DNA of 64,000 nt from Lolium rigidum (Eukaryota; Streptophyta; Magnoliopsida; Poales; Poaceae). The position numbers and the translations under genes are program-made. The notes beneath the pieces are model-generated. The model made no database searches. It had not been told where the DNA came from and saw only the letters and a program-made list of their open reading frames with translations. Shown here piece after piece: positions 36,206 through 47,319 of the stretch. The DNA lies in NCBI RefSeq assembly GCF_022539505.1, contig NC_061508.1, forward strand, positions 344,237,484 through 344,301,483, in the 5' to 3' direction. Numbering within the stretch: position 1 is the first letter of the stretch; each line of letters opens with the position of its first letter.

Positions 36206-36213
36206 TTATATAA
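36206..36213 (-). promoter_or_regulatory. TATA box of the antisense gene in element C
   Basis: TTATATAA (palindromic), within gattcttatataaacc on the minus strand, about 180 nt upstream of the ATG. Good match and spacing for a plant promoter with a leader; activity is inferred. Confidence 0.55.
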
Positions 36214-36605
36214 GAATCGGGCGAAGCAATGCACCGTTGGATGAAGAAATCGTGTGGTGAAAAAAAATCTTCTAGATAAAAGGGTAAAAAGGTATTTTTA
36301 CTGAGATAGGCGTTACCGTACGTGCGCCAGGAAAAGCGGAGGACGTGTGTCCCCCACTTGCACGACGTGTCAACGTGGTGGAAACAATGGACCCACAAGG
36401 CAGAAAAATCACGACTATTAACAAAGATGAAGTAAATTTGATTAAGGGAAGCATGCCGACAAGAAAAATAAAAGAAGATTGGCGACGGGAGAAGTTATTA
36501 AATACTTCGGGAGCCTTTGATCAAATACAAGTTTTTGCCCAAATGCTCGGGGGCTACTTCGATAAAAAGTAAAATTTCGAGTATGGCAATATAGAAATTG
36601 CGGGA

Positions 36606-36835
36606 GCCTACAACCAAGCACAAGTCCTTGGCTGTAGCCTCGGGGGCTACTCCCATCGGGAGCGCTGTTCGCGCACCCGAGAGATAAAAAAAAGAAGAGA
36701 GATCATATTGGGAAATAATGACAATATAGCGACAAGGTGGACTAAAATGTTGAGCCTACAACCAAGCACAAGTTCTTGGTTGTAGCCTCGGGGGCTACTC
36801 CCATCGGGAACGCTGTTCGCGTGCCCGATGAAATT
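36606..36835. repeat. Direct duplication in the 3' spacer of element C
   Basis: Units 36606-36685 and 36755-36835 share 'cctacaaccaagcacaag', 'tgtagcctcgggggctactc' and 'cgctgttcgcg'. Each includes an internal inverted pair (acaaccaagcac / cttggctgt or cttggttgt). A partial third copy (actcccatcgggagagc) lies at about 36896. Confidence 0.7.
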
Positions 36836-37428
36836 AACAAAGAAAAGATAGAAAAGCAAGAGAGTATATTTCGAGTTATAATTAACTCTACATATACTCC
36901 CATCGGGAGAGCAATATAAGTCATATTTGACTCGATAAAATGTGCCATTCCAACAGCCGGAAAAGCACTCGACAATATATTCTCGGAACGCCAAAGTTGC
37001 GATCAATTTCCGAATGCCGCAAATTTGCGAAGGTAAGACCCCAGATCCGTTCTGCTGGGCGTGGCATCGCCGAAGACTGCGCTCTGCTACTTTTATCCGT
37101 ATCAACGGATACGAAGAAAAATCCTAACGGACGCGTTAGGTACTCGATAAATTTGATCGGGACTCGACGGAATGGTAAGACCTTAAGCGGCACTCGTCGA
37201 AGTTTACACCGGTATCCGAGATCATGTCCGGGGACGTGGTTTTGAAGTAGGTTTTTGCGGATTGCCACTAGAGCGGTTAACTAGTACCGATCCGTCGGAT
37301 GAACTAGCCCCAACTACCATTATCCCTGTACAATATAGAATTTTATGTGAAGAAATATAAAAAAGTTAAAGCTCTCGGATAAAAATAAACAGTGGAGATT
37401 TTCCCTGACTCTACGATTCAAGCAAAAT

Positions 37429-37440
37429 CTTGGGGGCTAC
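37429..37440 (+). other. Polypurine tract of element C
   Basis: The sequence tcttgggggctac touches the 3' LTR start at 37441. It is the functional copy by position among at least six similar motifs in this spacer. Confidence 0.75.
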
Positions 37441-37823
37441 TGACATAGGCATCCCAAATGGGCCTGCCGAAGATAGTACCCGGGGTTTACTGAAGGCCCA
37501 ATATCCGAAGAGTAAGAAGATTCGGGAGCCCAAGATGTATTAAGGAAAGTTAGAATTGTAATAGGATGTGTTATTTGTAAATGCGGCGGGATGAGTTAGA
37601 AACCGTCCCGGACTCGTAACTTGTACAAAACGAAATCCTCGGCTCCACCTCCTATATAAAGGGGAGTCGAGGGACGAAGAGGCAATCGAATCATTGTTAC
37701 AAACCCTAGTTTTCATAATCGTCGAGTACTTTTCGGCTGAAACCTTCGAGATCTACTTGCCCTCTACTTCCAACTAAACCCTAGCCTACAATCCATAGGC
37801 ATTGACAAGTTGATACCTTGTCA
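37441..37823 (+). repeat. 3' LTR of element C
   Basis: Same ends as the 5' LTR, TATATAAAG at 37653-37661, followed by TSD gtagg. Differs from the 5' LTR at four bases plus two single-base indels. Confidence 0.95.
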
Positions 37824-37828
37824 GTAGG

Positions 37829-38799
<971 letters not shown>

Positions 38800-39735
38800 A
38801 AACTAGGCCAATAGTTATGAGTTCAACTCCGTTAAATATTGGTTTTCGGAGAAGGCTTATTGGCGATAAATGGGATCAATGGGTACACCTGTGCCAAATA
38901 TTAATGGAGATACATTTAAATGAGGATCAAGATAGGTTCGTTTGGGGGCTAACATCTTCTGGAAAGTTAACTGTTAAATCTATGTATGGTGGTATGATAA
39001 ATGGACATACAAGATATCTCCGTAAGTATCTTTGGAAAAGAAAAATCCCACTAAAAATTAAAATTTTCATGTGGTTTCTTAATTAAAAAAAGTCATTTTG
39101 ACCCGTGATAATTTAGCAAAACGAAATTGGAATGGAAATACCAAATGTTCTTTCTGTGACAATGAGGAATCAGTTGAACACTTGTTTATTTCATGCCCTT
39201 TTGCTAAGCTTATCTGGTGAGTGTTTTTGTTGCATATAATATTCCACCCCCTTCCAATATCACAAATATGTTTGGGAATTGGCTTAATGGAACTGACACA
39301 ACTGATAAAGCTAGGATTCGTATTGGGGTTTCCGCTTTATGTTGGTCAATATGGAATTGCAGAAACGATATTGTTTTTAACAGAAAAGACTCTACTAATT
39401 TCTTGCAGGATATTCACACTATGGTTCACTGGATCCAGCTCTGGCGTTTCCTGCTCCCGGAGGATCAGCGGAATGCATGGTTTCTGGATGCAACCGCCTT
39501 TTAATGACTGCCCAGGATATTTTCTACCAGGCTACTTGGCGGCCTATTAGAAGATTGCAAGATGCCTAGTTCACTCAGATTTTCCTGCTTTTTTCGATGG
39601 TTGATTTTTGTATCGACTTTCGATGATCTTTGAGATGTAAACTTTGTGGATGATTATTATTAACAAATGGCTGTGTGCATCAACCGATGCAGAGGCCGGG
39701 ATAATCCCATTTCGAAAAAAAAAACTAGGCCAATA
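38800..39735 (+). repeat. 14-bp target-site duplications of the LINE
   Basis: The sequence aaactaggccaata occurs at 38800-38813 and 39722-39735, exactly flanking the LINE fragment, as produced by target-primed reverse transcription. Confidence 0.9.
38814..39721 (+). mobile_element. 5'-truncated LINE (non-LTR retrotransposon) with poly(A) tail
   Basis: It contains the end of the reverse-transcriptase ORF: the zf-RVT region (GLTSSGKLTVKSMYGG, KRKIPLKIKIFMW, then CSFCDNEESVEHLFISC in neighbouring frames) and a tail with WSIWNCRNDIVFN (39217-39504). Stops and shifts make it inactive. The 3' end, gatgcagaggccgggataat...cgaaaaaaaaaa, is typical of grass LINEs. 5' truncation is normal for LINE insertions. 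Confidence 0.88.
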
Positions 39736-40741
39736 CTTCTGTACCAAACATGCATTTAGAAACTTGAACGATGCCCTGCATGTTGGGGCACGAATCTTCT
39801 AGTAAATTATATTATATAAATAAAATGGTATAATACACATGAAATATGAAATTGTCTATAGAAATATAAAAGATTCAATTATTCAAAATAGTTGAGATGC
39901 TAAATTTAACTTACATTGTTTTTTGTATATTTGATGGCTATAAATCGGTTATGTGGACAAGTGAATGAAAATTGGCGACATGGATTGCTAGCATGTAAGG
40001 ATACACCAATAATAAATGTTAGTGGGATGACATGGAATTTTTTTTGGCTAATAGAATAGATAATGTGGATGAATTGCATGTCGAGATAGACTAACATTAA
40101 TTACAGTTGGTGGTGATTTGCTTTATAAAAAGTATAGATAAGTGGAGAGTTGGAATTTGCTAGAGATTATCCCCACAAAAACTCTAATACCAAACAAGGC
40201 AAAGTAACTATAATTATTGATAGTTCAAGGTTGCATCCTAACTAGTTTTGGGTCGAGGGTTGTAAGTTAAACTTAGGCGGTAGTTTGTTTGTACACTGCT
40301 TCTAGGAACAGAATCAGAATTTATGAGAAAGAAAATCAGAATGGAGTAAAAATTTCAACTGTGTATTGCTCTTTTGTCCGAAAATACGGACGTCGATGTA
40401 GCCGAGCTCCATTTTAAGGCCAGCGAGTATAAAAAAGATTCTCTATGAGATCATCTCTATATTATCTCTAATGCAATTGTGTCATCTTCGGTAGAGGAGA
40501 GCTTTCTTTGGAATAGTCTGACCCAGGGAGAATAGAGTTATTACAAGGGGAGAGATACGGAGAATGAGTTATTACAAGATCAAGCTAATTAGATCGAATC
40601 TCGTCAACATACATTACTTTAGGAGTAATTTTTTTGAGAGTTACGTAAGTACTAATTAGTGAAGTATTTTCCAATATTCATTCTTGTCAGATGACCCCAA
40701 TGACCCCAATACCATAACAGTTCGGTCAGTTCCGTCCGTCC
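39736..40741. other. Region upstream of DUF247 gene 1, with a relic of its lost 5' exon
   Basis: Mostly A/T-rich and without a gene. At about 40356-40425 the sequence aactgtgtattgctctttt...attttaag matches the intron-2/exon-3 border of DUF247 gene 2 (about 45858-45920), but its splice acceptor cctcag has become gtccga. About 320 bp of unrelated sequence (40426-40745) then separates this relic from the rest of exon 3. Confidence 0.5.
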
Positions 40742-42124
40742 ATGTTTAAGACAATGTTGGACCAGTTGTATGGCCCGGTTCCTGTAGAATATGGTGACCC
40801 AACGCAGCCTCCCACCATCTATTTGGTCCCCGAGGAGCTTACAAACTTGGATCATAATCCCCGAGGACAACATGTCCCTGTTGCTGTTTATCTGGGCAGG
40901 CCTGTTCCGCACCGTCATCCTCGGGGAATTCGAAGGCTTGAGAAATACAAATGGTGCTGTTTGCGTCAGCTCATCAGCCGGCACAGTCGCCTCTTGGAGC
41001 CTGCCAGGACTCCAGCTGTACTGGACGGATGTTTCGAGAGCGTGAATAAGGGTCTCCTGCCTCGAATTCGCGCATCCTACTCTGAAGAAATCTCAATGGA
41101 TTTGGGCAACAGCGACAACCAGGTGGCCCGGCTTATGCTAGAAGACGGCTGCTTCATCCTACACCGCTTGCTCAAGTACGCGCACCGCGCGAAAATGGAA
41201 GCTGATGGCGGCAGCAATCAGTTTGACGACGATGAGGACTGGACTCAGGTTTACGGCAGGTGCTTCCTCTGGCAGTTCGTGACACGCGACCTGCTGCTGC
41301 TGGAGAACCAGATCCCTTTCTTCGTGATCCGGGAGCTTTTTCAGCAGCTCAGGAACGAGGATGAGTCAGAAGAGCTCCTCGTGAGTGGCAGCCTCAGGCT
41401 TTTCCGGACCCTTCGTCCCCAGATGCTGCACAACTCGAGCATCACATGCAACGACGTGCACCACCTGCTGCACCTCTTCTACCTCTCTGTCGGCAGGCCG
41501 ACGACTGACCGCCAGCAACATTCCCGCCATCGCCAGGGTGGCGAGCTGCTGTCGGAGCTACCGCAGTGGATCCCGTGCGCCAAGGAGCTGAAGGAGGCCG
41601 GGATCCGGTTCAAGACGAGGAAGAACGCCACGAGCTTCCTTGACATCAAGTTCGCCCGCGGCGTGCTGGAGATCCCGCAGCTGGAGCTCGACGACCTCAG
41701 CGAGTCAATGTTCCGGAACCTCATCGCGTTCGAGCAGACATACCCGGACACCGCGCGGGACGTCTCCACCTACGCCTTCTTCATGAACTGCCTCATCACC
41801 TCGCCGGAGGACATGAGGATCCTGGGCCTGCGTGGCATCCTTGTCAACCATCTCAACAGCAGGAGCATTGCCTGGCGATTTTTCAGCGACATAGTCGCCC
41901 AGGTGCACTGGTCCGCCGACAACTACCTGGTCGGCATAATGGGCGCGGTGAACAAGTACAGGGACAGCAGGCGCCACAAGTGGCGTGCGGCGCTCGTGCG
42001 CAACTATTTCACCAATCCCTGTGTGATCATGTCGGTGCTCGCGGCCCTGCTCCTGCTCGCCCTGGCCATGCTGCAGAGCTTCTTCACTGTCTATCGCCAC
42101 TTCAAGCCCCCAAACCCCAAGTAA
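40742..42124 (+). CDS. DUF247 (UPF0481) protein, gene 1, 460 aa
   Basis: Open from ATG 40742 to TAA 42122-42124. It belongs to plant family DUF247 (PF03140): residues about 20-50 (PTIYLVPEELTNL ... PVAVYLGRP) match the family's N-terminal start, then KWCCLRQLISRH, DGCFILHRLLKY, RDLLLLENQIPFFVIRELF and NLIAFEQTYPDT. The C-terminus has a single hydrophobic segment (about 428-449) followed by a short polar tail, as usual for this membrane-anchored family. Gene 2 has two extra exons encoding about 77 further N-terminal residues, which gene 1 has lost, so this start is internal relative to the ancestral protein. The reading frame is otherwise clean and GC-rich like a grass gene. Some DUF247 genes are the S and Z determinants of grass self-incompatibility; others act elsewhere, and biochemistry is unknown. 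Confidence 0.85.
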   Translation: MFKTMLDQLYGPVPVEYGDPTQPPTIYLVPEELTNLDHNPRGQHVPVAVYLGRPVPHRHPRGIRRLEKYKWCCLRQLISRHSRLLEPARTPAVLDGCFESVNKGLLPRIRASYSEEISMDLGNSDNQVARLMLEDGCFILHRLLKYAHRAKMEADGGSNQFDDDEDWTQVYGRCFLWQFVTRDLLLLENQIPFFVIRELFQQLRNEDESEELLVSGSLRLFRTLRPQMLHNSSITCNDVHHLLHLFYLSVGRPTTDRQQHSRHRQGGELLSELPQWIPCAKELKEAGIRFKTRKNATSFLDIKFARGVLEIPQLELDDLSESMFRNLIAFEQTYPDTARDVSTYAFFMNCLITSPEDMRILGLRGILVNHLNSRSIAWRFFSDIVAQVHWSADNYLVGIMGAVNKYRDSRRHKWRAALVRNYFTNPCVIMSVLAALLLLALAMLQSFFTVYRHFKPPNPK

Positions 42125-42744
42125 GAGCACAACACAGGTAAGTTTAGCCGGTAATGTTATGTTCGGAGAACATCTCAGTTGCTGCTTTCAATAAAACTGG
42201 ACCATGTATTGGGGGGCGGCTTACAATACTATCTAACCATGGACCGGAGATTTAAATTGCTTCCGATCTTAATTTGGCCATGTGTAGCCTGCTATGCGCA
42301 TGTATGATGATTGCATAATGTTGCTTATATTTCTTCAGCGGATTGCGTGTTGATGTATTCCCTTGTATTCAGTACTCTTATTGTAAACTGAATTGAGTCA
42401 TTGCCATAGATATATACGTCCCGATTCACAAATAAGTGCTTGTTTTCCCCAGGTACACAAATGGAATTCTATAAGCAGTCCAATTGTCAGTTTGTATTGA
42501 CCATATCATTTTCTGTTACAAACTACAAAGGCCTATTTGATTTGCTGTTATCCGTCCATAGTACTTCATCAATTTTTAAGCGGCATGCCTCTAGTGCTGT
42601 TCAATAGACTCTGTATGAGCCCCCCCCCCCCCCAAAAAAAAGGAGACTCTCTATGAGTGTTTATATGTGTACACTTGAATGTCGTACCCGGTGTTTCGAA
42701 ATACATTACTTAATAAAAAACTACAGCAATACAAAATAGTAATT

Positions 42745-42975
42745 CCTCCGTTTTTGTATAAAATGGCAATAACGCATTTCAGGTACTCTCCCGATTCGTT
42801 TCATAAGGCATGCACGTACTTTTAACAAAACTTTGACCACTAATTTTGTCAACAAAATATGAGATATATGCTATAAAAGTTATTTCATTTGATTTATAGT
42901 TTAAAAGGTTTCAGATAGTATAATGTTTGTGACATATAATTTACACATATTTTACCAAATTAATGGTCAGAAAAT
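42745..42975. mobile_element. Stowaway/Mariner-like MITE fragment
   Basis: Begins attcctccgtttttgtataaaa and contains aactttgaccactaattttgt and ttatttgatttg-like tracts typical of grass Stowaway MITEs. The matching right terminal repeat is not seen, so it is partial. Confidence 0.35.
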
Positions 42976-43572
42976 TTGTTAAAGGAAAACTCTATTGTGC
43001 AACCGGCTGAAGCATCAACCGGTTCATGTCGTCTTGTTGTTCGCCCACCTCCCAATAGAGTGCACCGGCCCAAGTTTGCATCATCCAACTCATCTTGTCA
43101 TCTCCCCTTCCTCGTCACCCAGCGACATGCACACCAGATTGGTCGGGTCCGTGCTCAGCCAGCTTTTCACTCACATTTTACACTTTGTTAGTGTTTTTTT
43201 GTTGAATATAATTGGCATATCGGGATAGAAATTCTAAAAATATGCTAACATAATTTTATTCAGATATGGATATATCTATTTTCATATCCACATTTGATGC
43301 AAAATCCAATATCACATTTGTTTTTGCATTTGTAAAACCAATTTGGGTATCTACCACATCCATTTTTATGCTCACCTGGATTCGGATATTACCGTGGCCA
43401 TTTTTTATTTTACGATATGAATGTCTAATAAATTGGATTATCTATTATCAGTTCCCACAACTACATAAGAGAATGAGCGGGAGCGAAAAGTAAAGAAAGC
43501 AGAGCAAGCAGTTTCCTTTTTCTATTTACTCTTATGTTCTCATCTAGTATCCAAAACTCTCTTTCTTTCCCT

Positions 43573-43579
43573 TTATATA
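43573..43579 (+). promoter_or_regulatory. TATA box of DUF247 gene 2
   Basis: TTATATA in ccctttatatacatcg, about 190 bp before the ATG at 43769, with a pyrimidine-rich stretch upstream. Confidence 0.5.
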
Positions 43580-43768
43580 CATCGAGAGACGGTCATAGTC
43601 CTCCAACAAATAGCACCCACAGTCACTCTCTTTAACCATCATTAGTTTAGCTATTGCCTGCCTTTATCCAAAGCTCTCTATAGTCGATCTAGATCAGCTG
43701 CTCCCAGCTTGATTATGCACTTTGCGTCTTTGCCACTCTATCTTCCTCCCTAAGTTCAGATCAGCACC

Positions 43769-46700
43769 ATGAGCGACATGAGCGGTAACGACGACATGAG
43801 CAACATGGGCGAGCCTCAGAGTGAGATGGTGGGCGCCAAACCAAAGCTTGGCACCTGGGAGCATCAAGTTGATACTCCATCTCGTAGGTCAGTACATCAA
43901 AACCAGGCCTAATGTTCACTACAAGAAAATAGAAAAGAATATACACGAGATCGAATCTGGCTTGGATTATGACCACAGCCTGCGTTGTCCTCCCCATTCT
44001 TTTGCTCTTTTTATAAAAAAAAACTTGTTGTTCTTGGTTCAGTTTTTTTGTGCTCCAGGACTATTGTCTTGAGGGGGTGGTGAGGCTCGAACTCTGGCTG
44101 TTCAGTACAACTTCACATGTACTAACCTAGTAAGCATCAGAGTCTTTCTCAGGACTATTGTCTTGAGATTTCTTGATTTTGGGTTTTTCTTTTGGAAGTT
44201 TATGCGAACTTGGTGAAACATATGAGTAGTGCAAAGCCTAAACATCATGAGTAGTAAACCGAATGATAGATGCATTGTGTTATTTGTGTGGGTACTGCTG
44301 CCAAACTCGTCGACTTATGCAGGGTGCCATGGGCTATCATTTTCTGCTTGTCAAATCATCTTTATTTAATCTTCATTTTGTCCATAACACTGCGTTTTCC
44401 AGATACCCCGTTGTGTCATTTGTGAATGAAGTCCATACCGCGTCAGCCCCAGCACCAGAACACTATGAGCTTATCGGGGCCATTCGCAACATCTGGACTA
44501 ATCCAGGACGTTCAGGTCTATAACCTTCTCCATTCTTTTTAACGCATCAAAAGGAATGTGATTATAGCATTCAATTCTGAATTGTAGTTTCACTTAGCAG
44601 AAGATACTATTTGTTATAAGCTGCATTTAAATCTGGATGGTACTAATTAATCGAGGCTTCATGGTGCCAGGCGCTATGCTTTCATGTGCAGAAATTCACG
44701 AATATAGTTTTTTTTTCAGAAATTCAGTTTTGAGGCATACACAGAAATATATACATACTCAAAATAAATAGATAACTTCCAAATATTTTGGAAATACTTG
44801 GACCACATATACATAAATCTAGGCATGTAATATCACATTTCAACCTACCCAAACTACCATAAAATGTTTGATTGCAGTGCTTTTGAATCTAGACTAGATA
44901 GTTTTGCATTGTTATGATCAGGTATATCCAGATATTGATATATATTTTAAAAAATACATATAAGCTTGCTCGGATTATGTATTCATAATCGTGGTGCAAG
45001 TGGGTTTCAGTCATCTTGTTAGCTTTCAGGGCTATATATTCCTAGAATAATCAGGGAAAAAACTATTTTATCATATCAATAAAAAAAGGAAACAAGATCC
45101 CCACCATTATTTTCATGTGCTACGATGCATCTATCATCCTCTGAACTATGTGGCGTCCACCTATGGTTCACACGAACTGCCGGAAGCTATTCACGCCAGC
45201 TTGATACTGTCACCATGACCATCAGTATATACTTTTTTGCTCCGGATGTGATGCTAACTGGCTGCTTTATGCAAATTGCGATCATTAAGAAAAGTAGCTG
45301 AGAATACTCAACAGAATAAAGCAACATATCTCAACGTGTACTGATAATTTAGCATCAGTCCGAAAGGAATTTTGTTGTATCTCAGATATGATCAGTCAAC
45401 AGTACATAAATATAGACAGTTTATACGATGATGTACCTATTCCATTACTTTTGAGTTAACATCAGTATACCGTACCAGGAATAAATTCTGAGTCGATAGC
45501 TTCTAGGATACTATACGGCCTGTTAGATCACTGTATCAGCATGAGCACAGTTTTGTGTTAACATCACACTATAAAAAATTAAAAATGGCTAGTTCACCAA
45601 TGCAAATAAACTACCTGCTACATCAGTACATGCACAAGAATGTAACTTGGAAAGTTTTGGAATAATAGTTTTAGCCTCAGCCATCTTTGAGAGCTAGGTT
45701 TAGTTGAGGATATCCCTGCAGATTACAAACCCATGCCAATCTGCAGCATAAAAATATATTGTGTTTTGACTAAACTGACCTTCTTTTGTTCTTGCATTGT
45801 CAAAACTCCAACTTCATCAATGAGACGAGGATTGAAATTAAGAACTAGGTAAAATTTAACTGTGTATTGGTCTTTTCCTCAGAGATCAGCGACATGCATG
45901 TAAACAAGCGCTATTTTAAGATAATGCTAAAGAAATTGTGCAGCGCAGTTCCTGCAGTATATGGTGACTCGCAGCAACCCACCATCTACATGGTCCCCCA
46001 GGAACTTTATAACTCTGGTTATGACGCCAGGGGAGAATATGAGCCAGTTGCTGTTTGTCTAGGCAGCAGAAACTCCAAGATTGGTGGTCTTCCCCCGTGC
46101 AAGTACAAAGAGAGCTTGGTGCAATTTGATAAGTACAAATGGTGCTGTGTGCGGCAGCTTATTAGCCGGCACTGTACCCTTTTGGAGCCCGCCAGGACTG
46201 TGGTGCTACTGGACAGATGTTTCACGAGCATGAAACGCATTTTGCCTCAAATTCAGGCCTCCTACTCTCAAGGCACTTTGAGGACTTCGGGTTCCCATCC
46301 CGAAGATGAGGTGGCCGAGATGATGTTACTCGACGGTTGTTTCATCCTACACCGCTTGCTAAAGTATGCTCGCCGCGCGAAAATGGAAGCTGATGGCTAC
46401 AGAGATCAATTTGACGAGGATGGTTACGATCGAGGACTGGACTCAGGTATACGGCAAGTGTAGGGTGTGGCAGCTGGTGACACGTGACCTGCTGCTTCTG
46501 GAGAACCAGATCCCCTTTTCCGTCATCCGGAATCTCTTTCAGCAGCTCAGGAATGAGGACGAACCCGAAGAGCTCCTCGTGACTGGCAGCCTCAGGCTTT
46601 TCCGCTCTCTTCGTCCCCAAATGTAGCACCGCTCACACATCGCATGCAACAAAGTGCACCACCTGCTGCATCTCTTCTACCTACCGCCGAGCCTACCGCC

Positions 46701-47319
46701 GAGCCAACGCCAGCAGCAGCACTGGCACCGCCAAAGTGACGCTTTGCTGCCGGAGCTTCCACAGTGGATCCCATGCGCCAAGGAGCTGGAGGAGGCCGGG
46801 ATCCGGTTTCGGAAGAGAAGTAATGCAAGGAGCTTCCTGGACATTGTCTTCGCCCGTGGCGTACTGGAGATCCCGCAGCTGGAGCTCAACGACTCCAGCG
46901 AGTCGCTGCTCCGGAACCTAATCGCGTTCGAGCAGACTTACCCTGACACCCCGCGGGACGTCTCCACCTACGCCGTCTTCATGAACTGTCTCATCACCTC
47001 GCCGGAGGACATGATGATCCTGGACCTGCACGGCATCCTCGTCAACCATCTCAACAGCAGGAGGGACGTCGTCTGGCGATTCTTCAGCGACATCGTCACG
47101 CGGGTGCACTGGTCCACCGACAACTACCTGGTCGACCTGATGGGCGCGGTGAACAGGTACAGAGACAGCAGACGGCATAAGTGGCGTGCTGCGCTTGTCC
47201 GCAACTATTTCAGCAACCCTTGGGTGACCATGTCGGTGCTTGCTGCCCTGGTCCTGCTCGCCATGTCTGTGCTGCAGACCTTCTTTGCTGTCTATGCCTA
47301 CTTCAAGCCTCCGAAGTAG
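43769..47319 (+). pseudogene. DUF247 (UPF0481) gene 2, three exons, frameshift and stop in exon 3
   Basis: Exons 43769-43887, 44403-44515 and 45883-47319. The donors GTCAGT and GTCTAT and acceptors TTCCAG and CCTCAG join with exact phase, giving SRRYPVVSF and GRSEISDM across the junctions. Exon 3 is collinear with gene 1 (KWCCVRQLISRH, DGCFILHRLLKYA, RDLLLLENQIPF, NLIAFEQTYPDT) and ends with a C-terminal membrane segment. Two lesions: one extra base near 46430 (gatCgaggactgg against gatgaggactgg in gene 1), and TAG at 46624-46626 where gene 1 has CTG. Both frames resume correctly afterwards. It may be a recent pseudogene or a functional gene with errors. It lies in tandem with gene 1, same strand. 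Confidence 0.85.
44516..45882 (+). other. Intron 2 of DUF247 gene 2
   Basis: 1367 bp, GT...AG. A/T-rich with no ORF of note. It contains a short direct repeat (cagaaattca near 44690 and 44717) around an oligo-T run. I see no transposon of clear type in it. Confidence 0.6.

Larger units (their letters stand above)
36028..37428. other. 3' internal spacer of element C, upstream of the antisense gene
   Basis: No sense gene is supported. It holds the antisense promoter-like TATA (36206-36213), a duplicated block (36606-36685 and 36755-36835) and three more clean copies of the PPT-like cgggggctac motif (36546, 36640, 36788). A short ORF at 36940-37245 has no recognisable domain. Confidence 0.6.
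24858..37823 (+). mobile_element. Element C: complete Tat-lineage Ty3/gypsy retrotransposon (12.97 kb) with antisense gene
   Basis: Short LTRs (24858-25242 and 37441-37823) and a perfect TSD gtagg (24853-24857 and 37824-37828). The order gag, protease, RT, RNase H, second RNase H, integrase runs on the plus strand. A 5.7-kb spacer after integrase contains a spliced gene on the opposite strand. The dual RNase H and antisense ORF are characteristic of the Tat lineage. The LTRs differ by four substitutions and two indels by eye, so the insertion is fairly young, yet the coding part has many frameshifts. That mismatch is discussed in the findings. Element B belongs to the same family. Confidence 0.93.
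42125..43768. other. Intergenic region between the DUF247 genes
   Basis: No gene supported. It holds a C14/A8 homopolymer at about 42620, a Stowaway-like fragment (about 42745-42975) and A/T-rich sequence. I looked for a small secreted ORF with a signal peptide, as expected for the third grass S/Z gene (HPS10), and found none. The ORFs at 42976-43228 lack a signal peptide. Confidence 0.5.

Noticed and set aside
42976..43228. Short ORFs between the DUF247 genes as an HPS10-like secreted protein
   Set aside because: No hydrophobic N-terminal signal and no conserved Cys pattern. The two overlapping frames are equally open, which suggests chance.
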